Assembly: GCA_025456385.1 (NCBI GenBank)
Contig: JALOKS010000182.1
Coordinates: forward strand, 1 to 5,994
Direction: 5' to 3'
DNA length: 5,994 bases
Source: Thermoanaerobaculales bacterium
GTDB taxonomy: Bacteria; Acidobacteriota; Thermoanaerobaculia; Thermoanaerobaculales; Sulfomarinibacteraceae
Both the position numbers and the translations under genes were made by a program. The notes below the pieces were generated by a model. It saw only the letters and a list, made by a program, of their open reading frames with translations. It had not been told where the DNA came from and did no database searches. Within the stretch, counting starts at the first letter, position 1, and each line of letters starts with the position of its first letter. Shown here one piece after another: positions 1 to 4,703 of the stretch.

Positions 1-860
1 TCGGTGCAGGTGTACAGGTCGAGCATCTGCTTCCAGGTGAAGTCGGTGACCGTAGCGACGCCGAAGCGGCTGTCCTCGGCGATGTTCTCGAGGTCCATGG
101 CCGGCAGCCGGCCGGGCGGCTCGAGCTTGGCAAAGAAGGAGTTGAAGAGCGAGGTGTAGACGTGGAAGTGCTTGGAGTAGGGAAGCTCGTTGGCGAAGGC
201 GAAGAGGGTGACGAGGTGCAGCCACCAGTTGATCCCGTAGAGCGCCTGCAGGGCGCTGCCGCCGAGGCCGGCGAAGGCGGCGGCGGCCAGGCTCGAGACC
301 GGGAGGTGGGAGCCCTCGATGTCGCCGGCAGCGATCCGGGCTCCCTCCGAGCCGAGGTCGGTCAGCATGAGGATGGCGATGAGTCCGATGACCAGCCAGG
401 CGCTGAAGCTCTGGATGACGCGCTCCTTGCGCTGGATGCCGCGGCGCCAGATTGCGAAGGCGAGGCCGACGAGCACCAGGAGCTCGAAGACGTCCTTGGA
501 GAACAGGTAGGCGTGGCCGACCGACGTGTGCAGGAGCGGCAGCTCCCAGCCGGCGAAGAGGCCCTCGAGCACCATCGTCACCGTGCGCAGGCTGACGACC
601 AGGAAACCGTAGAAGATTAGGAGGTGGTAGAGCCCGGCGAAGGGGTCGTCGAACATCCGCTTCTGGCCGAGGGCGTAGACCATCATGTGCCGGAAGCGCT
701 CGCCGAGACGGTCGAAGCGGTCGTCCGGGCGGCCGGTCCCGAGCAGCTGGAAGCGCCGGCCGAGCGACAGCACGACGCCGCCGACGCCGATGATCGTCAG
801 AACCCAGAACCACACGACTCCCGAAATGCCGAGCAACGAACCGGCCGTGGCGTGATGCAT
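1..860 (-). CDS. HdrD-like membrane (Fe-S) oxidoreductase with N-terminal heme b domain, partial (C-terminus beyond left edge)
   Basis: Translating the minus strand from ATG 860-858 gives 286 codons open to the window edge. Hydrophobic segments lie at about residues 11-33, 78-100, 124-138, 153-168 and 207-224, with histidines at 79, 111, 116, 215, 231 and 233. This is the layout of a nitrate-reductase-gamma-like heme b domain. It is followed by a soluble stretch ending FTWKQMLDLYTCT, with Cys285 at the place where the first CxxCxxC ferredoxin motif of HdrD-like proteins normally begins. Family members move electrons between a soluble donor and the quinone pool; relatives include proposed EtfAB:menaquinone oxidoreductases, but the donor here cannot be told. 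The start is supported by AAGGAGG on the minus strand 4 nt upstream of ATG. The [4Fe-4S] and CCG cysteine domains lie outside the window. The general family is well supported; the exact partner is inference. Confidence 0.87.
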   Translation of the reverse strand, partial: MHHATAGSLLGISGVVWFWVLTIIGVGGVVLSLGRRFQLLGTGRPDDRFDRLGERFRHMMVYALGQKRMFDDPFAGLYHLLIFYGFLVVSLRTVTMVLEGLFAGWELPLLHTSVGHAYLFSKDVFELLVLVGLAFAIWRRGIQRKERVIQSFSAWLVIGLIAILMLTDLGSEGARIAAGDIEGSHLPVSSLAAAAFAGLGGSALQALYGINWWLHLVTLFAFANELPYSKHFHVYTSLFNSFFAKLEPPGRLPAMDLENIAEDSRFGVATVTDFTWKQMLDLYTCT

Positions 861-870
861 CTCCCCTCCT

Positions 871-960
871 TCAGGCGTCGACCGGCGCCCGCTGCAGACG
901 ACGGTAAGTTCTCAGAGATATTGAGCTTCGCTCGCAATTCGACGCACTGCGGCAAACCAT
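871..960 (-). CDS. Possible 29-aa leader ORF upstream of the HdrD-like gene (weak)
   Basis: On the minus strand, ATG at 960-958 opens a 29-codon frame (MVCRSASNC... ending APVDA) whose TGA (873-871) abuts the AAGGAGG Shine-Dalgarno of the HdrD-like gene. The ATG lies exactly 7 nt after a TATACT box, which would make it leaderless. No family is recognised. Third-position GC is about 60%, clearly lower than in the neighbouring genes, so this may simply be an untranslated leader. It is listed because its placement would allow translational coupling. Confidence 0.22.
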   Translation of the reverse strand: MVCRSASNCERSSISLRTYRRLQRAPVDA

Positions 961-967
961 CGGGGGG

Positions 968-973
968 AGTATA
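968..973 (-). promoter_or_regulatory. Candidate -10 box (TATACT) for the HdrD-like gene
   Basis: On the minus strand the sequence reads CGCTATACTCCC. TATACT matches the sigma70 -10 consensus at five of six bases. The same 12-mer occurs on the plus strand at 2353-2364, upstream of the sigma-factor gene. No convincing -35 is seen; that position falls inside the heptamer repeats. The predicted start of transcription is near 960, giving a leader of about 100 nt before the ATG at 860. Confidence 0.5.
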
Positions 974-980
974 GCGAGGC

Positions 981-1036
981 ATTTCGGATTTCGGATTTCC
1001 AACCGCCCGCCCACTTCGGATTTCGGATTTCGGATT
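981..1036. repeat. Heptanucleotide tandem repeats, unit ATTTCGG, two tracts
   Basis: The first tract (981-1000) has ATTTCGG twice followed by ATTTCC. After a 14-bp C/G-rich spacer, the second tract (1015-1036) has TTCGGAT-type units at 1015, 1022 and 1029. The period is 7 bp in both. The DNA is much richer in A/T than its surroundings. The first tract belongs to a 33-bp element (980-1012) that recurs inverted at 4559-4591. Confidence 0.85.
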
Positions 1037-1061
1037 GTCCAACTTTCCCCCCGCCGACGGC

Positions 1062-1077
1062 GAGCACCCGGGTGCTC
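1062..1077. repeat. Perfect 16-bp palindrome GAGCACCCGGGTGCTC
   Basis: Each 8-bp half is the exact reverse complement of the other, with no spacer. With no loop it is more likely a protein-binding dyad, or chance, than an RNA hairpin. It lies about 90 bp upstream of the HdrD-like gene's -10 box and about 180 bp downstream of mutY. No second copy was seen in the window. Confidence 0.5.
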
Positions 1078-1185
1078 AGGGGGGCCGGGACCGCGTGCGG
1101 CGGATGCGGCGGGCTGCCACGGCGACGGCGTCGTCACCGTCGTCGCGACGCGCGCGGAACCCCGGCGCGCTGGTGGGGCGGGCGC

Positions 1186-1208
1186 CCCGGCCGCGCTGTG
1201 CGGCCGGG
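1186..1208 (-). terminator. Hairpin beyond the mutY stop, possible terminator without a T tract
   Basis: A perfect 9-bp stem, CCCGGCCGC with GCGGCCGGG, closes a 5-nt loop (GCTGT), about 50 bp past the mutY stop in the direction of transcription. A weaker 6-bp stem (1211-1216 with 1233-1238) lies between. No run of T follows on the minus strand, so it is not a classical intrinsic terminator. It could be a 3'-end stabilising stem or only GC-driven pairing. Confidence 0.35.
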
Positions 1209-1258
1209 AAGGCGGCACGACTGTGGGTGCGCGCCGCCCTGTGGTGCCCCCGGCTCCT

Positions 1259-2317
1259 TCAGGGCTCGCGGTCGAGGGAGTCGAGCGCCGCCACCAACTT
1301 GGCCAGCAGCGAGGAGGTGGGAAGGCCGGACGACGAGGGGTCTGCCCAGCGCCAGGCGTCCGCCGGCGGCGCGGCCGGCTCGACGCTGAACTTCAACGGC
1401 ACGATTTCGATCCGGCGGTGGGTGATGCTGTGACGGACGGTCGGGGCGATCGCCGGGGCTTCCGCCGGGATCGGATGCAGCGCGCGCCGCGCTTCGGGGA
1501 GCGGGTCCGCTCCCGCTTCGAGCTCGACCAGCGGCGGCAACCACAGGCCGCGCAGGAACGGGCCCTCGTCGACCCGTCGCAGGAGCCACCGGCCCTCGCC
1601 ATCGACGCAGCAGGCGGCGACCCAGCGCAGCGCCACGGTGGCGCGGCGGCGGCGCGGCGGCGGGTAGGACTCCGGCCGGCCCTCGGCGCATGCGGCGCAG
1701 GCGATCGCGAGCGGGCAGCCCGGACAGCCCGGGGCGAGCGGCGTGCAGATCGTGGCGCCGAGCTCCATCAAGGCCTCGTTGACCGCCCCCGGCGGACCGG
1801 CACCCTCCATCAGCCCCTCGATCCAGGCCGCGATCCGGCGCCTGCCCGGCGCCGACCGGGGATCCGCTGCCAGGCCCAGCACCCGCGCGCCGACCCGCAG
1901 GGTGTTGCCGTCGAGCACCGGCACCCGTTCGCCGAAGGCGAGCGAGGCCACCGCCGCGGCGGTGTACGGGCCGACTCCCGGCAGCCGCACGAGCTCGGCG
2001 GCAGGCCTTTCGAGGCTGCCGCCGTCGGCGACCACCTCGCGGGCCAGGCGGTGCAGGAGCCGGGCGCGGCGGTAGTAGCCGAGCCCCGACCAGAGGGCGA
2101 GGACCTCGTCCTCCGCCGCTGCGGCGAGCGCCCCGAGGCTCGGGAAGGCGGCGATGAAGGCCGCGAAACGCGGCACCACCCGCTCGACCTGGGTCTGCTG
2201 GAGCATGAACTCGCTCACCAGCACCCGGTAGGGGTCCCGGGGCTCCGTGCGCCATGGGAGCTCGCGCGCCGCGGCCCGGAACCAGCGGAGAAGCCTGCGC
2301 GGGCTCACGCCGCCCAT
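1259..2317 (-). CDS. mutY: A/G-specific adenine DNA glycosylase MutY
   Basis: MutY removes adenine mispaired with 8-oxoguanine in base excision repair. From ATG 2317 the protein has 352 aa, a normal length. The HhH-GPD domain (about 10-210) contains SEFMLQQTQV with catalytic Glu36, the helix-hairpin-helix LPGVGPYTAAAV (112-123) and LDGNTLRV with catalytic Asp136. The [4Fe-4S] ligands are Cys191, Cys198, Cys201 and Cys207 with the expected C-x6-C-x2-C-x5-C spacing. The C-terminal NUDIX-like domain (about 228-352) that reads 8-oxoG shows LRGLWLPP and HSITH, the latter where other MutY proteins have an FSH loop. No Shine-Dalgarno precedes the ATG. A GTG at 2308, 7 nt after a TACGAT box, is an equally good leaderless start (349 aa). 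The upstream frame to 2458 would overlap the sigma gene and is not favoured. It is transcribed divergently from the sigma gene. Confidence 0.96.
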   Translation of the reverse strand: MGGVSPRRLLRWFRAAARELPWRTEPRDPYRVLVSEFMLQQTQVERVVPRFAAFIAAFPSLGALAAAAEDEVLALWSGLGYYRRARLLHRLAREVVADGGSLERPAAELVRLPGVGPYTAAAVASLAFGERVPVLDGNTLRVGARVLGLAADPRSAPGRRRIAAWIEGLMEGAGPPGAVNEALMELGATICTPLAPGCPGCPLAIACAACAEGRPESYPPPRRRRATVALRWVAACCVDGEGRWLLRRVDEGPFLRGLWLPPLVELEAGADPLPEARRALHPIPAEAPAIAPTVRHSITHRRIEIVPLKFSVEPAAPPADAWRWADPSSSGLPTSSLLAKLVAALDSLDREP

Positions 2318-2321
2318 CGTA
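2316..2321 (-). promoter_or_regulatory. Candidate -10 box (TACGAT) for leaderless mutY
   Basis: On the minus strand TACGAT fits the TAnnnT pattern and ends 7 nt before the GTG at 2308. The same box-to-start spacing is seen before hemH and before the small ORF upstream of the HdrD-like gene. If real, the ATG at 2317 would lie inside the promoter and translation would begin at the GTG. Confidence 0.35.
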
Positions 2322-2355
2322 CGCCACGCCGCCCCGTGGGCGCGTGCCGGCACGC

Positions 2356-2361
2356 TATACT
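2356..2361 (+). promoter_or_regulatory. Candidate -10 box (TATACT) for the sigma factor operon
   Basis: TATACT lies within CGCTATACTCCC (2353-2364), identical over 12 bp to the minus-strand motif upstream of the HdrD-like gene (965-976). The ATG of the sigma gene lies about 50 nt further on, giving a leader of roughly 43 nt. No clear -35 hexamer is seen. The 94-bp gap shared with mutY means the two divergent promoters would be very close. Confidence 0.45.
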
Positions 2362-2411
2362 CCCGCGCGTCCGATGACGGTAACGGCCCGGAGACGAGAG
2401 GCATAACCCTG

Positions 2412-2975
2412 ATGGGAGCTGAGCGGCGAGCCGACGAGCAGCGTTTGATCGAGCTCATGACCGGCTACCAGAAGGGCAACATGAGGGACTTCGAAGGGCT
2501 CTACGCCGAGCTCGAGCAGCCGCTCCTGCGCTACCTGTGGAGCTTCGTTCGCGACGCCACGACCGCCCGGGATCTCCTGCAGGACGCCTTCCTGCAGATC
2601 CATCGCGCCCGCCACACCTACACGCCGCCGCGGCCGGTGCGGCCGTGGGTCTACGCCATCTCGCGCCACGCCGCGCTCATGCACCTGCGCTCCCGACGGC
2701 GGCGCAAGGAGCAGCTCGCCGACGACCAGCTGCCGGAGCTGCCGGTGCCGCCCGAGGTCGAGAAGCTGGCCGACGCAGCCACCCTGCACCGGCTGCTCGG
2801 CGGGCTCCGGCCCCAGGCGCGCGAGGTCCTCGTCCTGCACCACCTGCTCGGTTTCGGCTTCGAGGAGATCGGGCAGGCGCTGGGGATCGCTACCGGCACC
2901 GCCAAGGTCCGGGCCCACCGTGCCCTCAAGGCGCTGCGCGAGAAGATCGGCGCTGGCACCGGAGGTCATTCATGA
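2412..2975 (+). CDS. ECF-type RNA polymerase sigma factor
   Basis: This is a 187-aa protein with the two-domain architecture of extracytoplasmic-function (group 4) sigma factors. The sigma-2 region spans about 25-98: FEGLYAELEQPLLRYLWSFV, then DLLQDAFLQIHRARHTY, then PWVYAISRHAAL, with a basic RSRRRRK patch at 94-99. A short acidic/proline linker follows. The sigma-4 region (about 124-178) has a helix-turn-helix in EEIGQALGIATGTAKVRAHRAL, which would read the -35 element. I chose ATG 2412 because it starts just before the conserved region; GGAG (2390-2393) and GAGAGG (2396-2401) lie upstream at 18 and 10 nt. The longer frame from 2247 would run through mutY's start. Its stop overlaps the next gene's start (ATGA), so the two are translationally coupled. 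The partner suggests membership of the NrsF/SigF-like group, whose members respond to metal or oxidant stress; the signal here is unknown. Confidence 0.93.
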   Translation: MGAERRADEQRLIELMTGYQKGNMRDFEGLYAELEQPLLRYLWSFVRDATTARDLLQDAFLQIHRARHTYTPPRPVRPWVYAISRHAALMHLRSRRRRKEQLADDQLPELPVPPEVEKLADAATLHRLLGGLRPQAREVLVLHHLLGFGFEEIGQALGIATGTAKVRAHRALKALREKIGAGTGGHS

Positions 2976-3649
2976 GCTCGGGATCGCTGCCGCAGTCGCT
3001 CCGCCGGGCCGTCGAGGCCGATCTCACGCCGGTGCGCCCGCTGCTGCCGACCTGGATGCGCGTGCTGGTCGCCGCGACCGTGGCCGCGCTCGGCCTGGCG
3101 GCGGTGGCCGTCGTCCTCCAGCTCACACTGCGACCGGATCTGCACCAGATCCCGCGGTGGCTGAGCTGGGGCTGCTCGGCCCTCCAGCTCGCGATCGCCG
3201 TCCTGCTGATCGTCATGGCACTCCGCGAGGCGGTGCCGGGGAGCGGGCTACCCAAGGGCGCTGCCGCACTCGCGGCGACGGCGGGTGTGGTCGTGCAGGT
3301 TGTGGTCGGCATCGCGACCTGGGTCCACAGCCCCGGCGTGCCCCTGCTCCCGGGCCGGGGGCTCGCCTCCGGCCTCGGCTGCGCGAGCCACGACGCCGCC
3401 GTCGGCGCCCCCGCCCTCATCATCACGCTGTGGCTGGTGTTCCGCGCGCTGCCGGTGCGACCCGCCCTCGCCGGGCTGCTCGGCGGCGCCGGCGCCGCCG
3501 TCGGCGCGGACGCCTTCAACCACCTCGTGTGCCCGATGTCGGACCTGCGGCACGTGCTGGTCTGGCACACCGGCGTGCTCCTCGGCCTCATGCTGCTCGG
3601 CTGGGGTATCGGTACGATGTGGGAGCGCCGGCGCTCGCCACGACCGTGA
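2972..3649 (+). CDS. NrsF-like (DUF1109 family) six-helix membrane anti-sigma factor
   Basis: This 225-aa protein starts in the ATGA overlap with the sigma gene; GGAGG at 2961-2965 lies 6 nt upstream. The N-terminus LTPVRPLLPTWMR resembles the PVRP segment seen at the start of NrsF/DUF1109 proteins. Six hydrophobic segments follow, at about 31-52, 66-84, 97-117, 143-160, 163-181 and 196-217. The Cys residues are 68, 137 and 187. In Caulobacter NrsF I recall two functional cysteines at 131 and 181; Cys137 and Cys187 here have the same 50-residue spacing, with the second in NHLVCP followed by VWH as in that family. Family members hold a cognate ECF sigma factor at the inner membrane and release it under metal or oxidative stress. 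The assignment rests on topology, cysteines and operon position, not on a database search. Confidence 0.78.
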   Translation: MSSGSLPQSLRRAVEADLTPVRPLLPTWMRVLVAATVAALGLAAVAVVLQLTLRPDLHQIPRWLSWGCSALQLAIAVLLIVMALREAVPGSGLPKGAAALAATAGVVVQVVVGIATWVHSPGVPLLPGRGLASGLGCASHDAAVGAPALIITLWLVFRALPVRPALAGLLGGAGAAVGADAFNHLVCPMSDLRHVLVWHTGVLLGLMLLGWGIGTMWERRRSPRP

Positions 3650-3713
3650 CCCGGTCTCGAGCCTGTCCCCACGAGCCGCAGGGCGGTCCGGGGAGGTGGA
3701 GGCTGCGACCGGG
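3650..3713 (+). terminator. Nested inverted-repeat structure immediately after the NrsF-like gene
   Basis: Starting one base after the TGA, four stems can nest: 3650-3656 with 3707-3713 (7 bp), 3660-3664 with 3700-3704 (5 bp), 3666-3670 with 3690-3694 (5 bp) and 3676-3679 with 3683-3686 (4 bp, loop AGG). All 21 pairs are Watson-Crick, separated by small internal loops. No T run follows, so ordinary intrinsic termination is not shown. A 3'-end stabilising structure or a small structured RNA is also possible. Confidence 0.4.
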
Positions 3714-3728
3714 ATCGCGGGCCGCAGG

Positions 3729-3757
3729 TTGACATCCACGCGCGTCCGGTTCAGAGT
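3729..3757 (+). promoter_or_regulatory. Candidate sigma70 promoter of the rubrerythrin-like gene
   Basis: A perfect TTGACA (3729-3734) is followed after 17 bp by CAGAGT (3752-3757), which keeps three of six -10 consensus bases including the A at position 2 and the final T. Transcription would begin near 3764, giving a leader of about 40 nt that includes a GC hairpin. The promoter implies that the downstream gene is expressed independently of the sigma/anti-sigma operon. Confidence 0.5.
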
Positions 3758-3772
3758 CGTCACCCACAGATC

Positions 3773-3789
3773 GCGGCCGCCACGGCCGC
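3773..3789 (+). promoter_or_regulatory. GC-only hairpin just upstream of the rubrerythrin-like gene's ribosome binding site
   Basis: GCGGCCG (3773-3779) pairs perfectly with CGGCCGC (3783-3789) around a 3-nt loop (CCA). The stem ends 4 nt before GGAGGA (3794-3799), which itself sits 5 nt before ATG 3804. As a 5'-end stem it could stabilise the message or affect ribosome access. No known riboswitch or iron-responsive motif was recognised. Confidence 0.4.
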
Positions 3790-3803
3790 TGCCGGAGGAA
3801 CCC

Positions 3804-4325
3804 ATGAGCCATCACATCGACTTCAGCTCGCTCTCGCTCCGCGACACCCTCGACCTCGCGGTCGCCATCGAAGAGGAGGCCAAGGAGCGCTACGACGACT
3901 TCGCCGCCCAGTTGGACTCCCACCGCACCGGCGACGCGGCCAAGTTCTTCCGCTTCATGGCCGCCAACGAGATCAAGCACGCCGAGCGCCTCGCCGCCAA
4001 GCGCCGGGATCTCTTCAAGGATGAGCCGTCGACCGCCGACACCTCGAAGCTCTACGACATCGAGGCCCCCGAGTTCGACGCCGCCCGTGCCTTCATGTCG
4101 GTGCGCGCGGCCCTCGACGTCGCCATGCAGGCCGAGATCAAGGCCTACGCCTTCTACGACAGCGCCTTGCCGCAGGTCGCCGACCCCGCCGTCCGCGCGC
4201 TGTTCGTCGAGCTTCGCGACGAAGAGGCCCACCACCAGCAGCTGATCCGCGACACCATGGCCAAGGTGCCGGCCGGCGACGGCTTCGACCCCGACGACTT
4301 CGTCGACGCCCCGGCCGCGCAGTAG
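3804..4325 (+). CDS. Rubrerythrin-like / ferritin-like di-iron protein
   Basis: This 173-aa, mostly helical, acidic protein has the carboxylate/histidine pattern of a ferritin-like four-helix bundle. Helix 1 carries AIEEEAKERY, with Glu23 seven residues before Tyr30 as in rubrerythrin. Helix 2 has ANEIKHAE, Glu56-x-x-His59. Helix 3 has QAEIKAYAFY with Glu111. Helix 4 has ELRDEEAHH, with Glu140/Glu141 and His143/His144 as candidate ligands. There is no C-terminal rubredoxin CxxC domain, so electron supply would come from elsewhere. Relatives reduce peroxide or handle iron in the cytoplasm; which of these applies cannot be told. The start has a strong GGAGGA site and its own promoter candidate. 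It follows the sigma/anti-sigma pair by 154 bp and precedes ferrochelatase by 378 bp, so an iron or oxidant role fits but is inferred. The frame open further upstream (from 3285) is the NrsF shadow. Confidence 0.87.
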   Translation: MSHHIDFSSLSLRDTLDLAVAIEEEAKERYDDFAAQLDSHRTGDAAKFFRFMAANEIKHAERLAAKRRDLFKDEPSTADTSKLYDIEAPEFDAARAFMSVRAALDVAMQAEIKAYAFYDSALPQVADPAVRALFVELRDEEAHHQQLIRDTMAKVPAGDGFDPDDFVDAPAAQ

Positions 4326-4335
4326 CCGACCGACC

Positions 4336-4363
4336 AGTTTTGAGTCTTGAGTTTTGAGTTACT
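4336..4363. repeat. Heptanucleotide tandem repeat, unit AGTTTTG
   Basis: The units are AGTTTTG (4336-4342), AGTCTTG (4343-4349), AGTTTTG (4350-4356) and a degenerate AGTTACT (4357-4363). The tract begins 10 bp after the stop of the rubrerythrin-like gene. It has the same 7-bp period as the other tracts but a different unit. The AT-rich stretch could add to transcript ending, though no strong stem precedes it. Confidence 0.75.
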
Positions 4364-4440
4364 GACGCTCTGCCGGCGTCACGACTCTCTGCGTCCCTTC
4401 TGAAAATCGCCCTTCGGGATTCGGTTCCCCTCACCGGCCG

Positions 4441-4467
4441 CCCGCCCGGCAGGCGGGACGCCTGCCG
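4441..4467. repeat. REP-like hairpin with alternative pairing
   Basis: CGGCAGGCG (4447-4455) pairs perfectly over 9 bp with CGCCTGCCG (4459-4467) around a GGA loop. The overlapping CCCGCC (4441-4446) with GGCGGG (4452-4457) forms a competing 6-bp stem. The form resembles small intergenic palindromes of the REP type. Only one copy is in the window, so dispersed repetition cannot be shown here. Confidence 0.45.
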
Positions 4468-4558
4468 CCACAATGGAGATGCCGCGTCCCGGTCGATGGA
4501 GACCGCGCACGCGCCGCCACCTGAAGCGCCCTCAGTCCGTGACGACACCCCAACCCCC

Positions 4559-4591
4559 GGGCGGGAGGGTGGAAATCGGAAATCCGAAATG
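4559..4591 (-). repeat. Inverted copy of a 33-bp intergenic element (other copy 980-1012)
   Basis: The reverse complement of 4559-4591 matches 980-1012 without gaps at 30 of 33 bases; the mismatches fall at 993, 1002 and 1005. The first 12 bases are identical. The element combines heptamer units (ATTTCGG type) with a C-rich tail ending CCCGCCC. The similarity stops at both ends, which marks it as a discrete element. Confidence 0.65.
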
Positions 4592-4604
4592 GGCGGGCTG
4601 GCGG

Positions 4605-4672
<68 letters not shown>

Positions 4673-4690
4673 ACCACCCCCCGTTCGGTT

Positions 4691-4696
4691 TACACT
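4691..4696 (+). promoter_or_regulatory. Candidate -10 box (TACACT) for leaderless hemH
   Basis: TACACT fits TAnnnT and ends 7 nt before the GTG at 4704, placing the expected transcription start at the start codon. No Shine-Dalgarno is present between the repeat array and GTG. The -35 position would fall at the end of the AATTCCG array, without a TTGACA match. Confidence 0.45.
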
Positions 4697-4703
4697 GGCT
4701 TCA

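Larger units (their letters stand above)
861..1258. other. Intergenic region without a confident gene
   Basis: This 398-bp gap lies upstream of the minus-strand HdrD-like gene and downstream of minus-strand mutY. It contains, in order, the leader and -10 box of the HdrD-like gene, two heptamer-repeat tracts (981-1000 and 1015-1036), a 16-bp palindrome (1062-1077) and a GC-rich hairpin (1186-1208) just beyond the mutY stop. Reading frames crossing 1035-1433 and 871-1218 are rich in Arg, Ala and Pro without domain features and look like chance frames in GC-rich DNA. Confidence 0.75.

Noticed and set aside
162..974. Plus-strand frames (162-620, 624-974) opposite the HdrD-like gene
   Set aside because: Their translations are low-complexity acidic/Ala-rich, while the minus strand gives a continuous membrane protein with a Shine-Dalgarno and the expected Cys at its end.
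981..1036. CRISPR array
   Set aside because: Units are only 7 bp and mostly tandem without unique spacers of 25-40 bp; no cas gene is present.
1134..2327. 397-codon minus-strand frame overlapping mutY
   Set aside because: It is the neighbouring frame of mutY, extremely rich in Arg, Gly, Pro and Ala, without recognisable motifs. The mutY frame carries the catalytic and Fe-S residues.
1223..2377. 384-codon plus-strand frame across mutY
   Set aside because: Antisense shadow of mutY with low-complexity composition and no domain.
2926..3735. Long minus-strand frame opposite the NrsF-like gene
   Set aside because: Composition is Arg/Ser/Pro/Thr-rich and featureless; the plus strand has six membrane segments and an ATGA overlap with the sigma gene.
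3804..4325. Encapsulin cargo ferritin
   Set aside because: The protein is longer than encapsulated ferritins, lacks a recognisable C-terminal loading peptide, and no encapsulin gene is adjacent.
4336..4363. T-rich intrinsic terminator of the rubrerythrin-like gene
   Set aside because: The T runs are interrupted and part of the heptamer repeat, and no stable stem lies directly before them.
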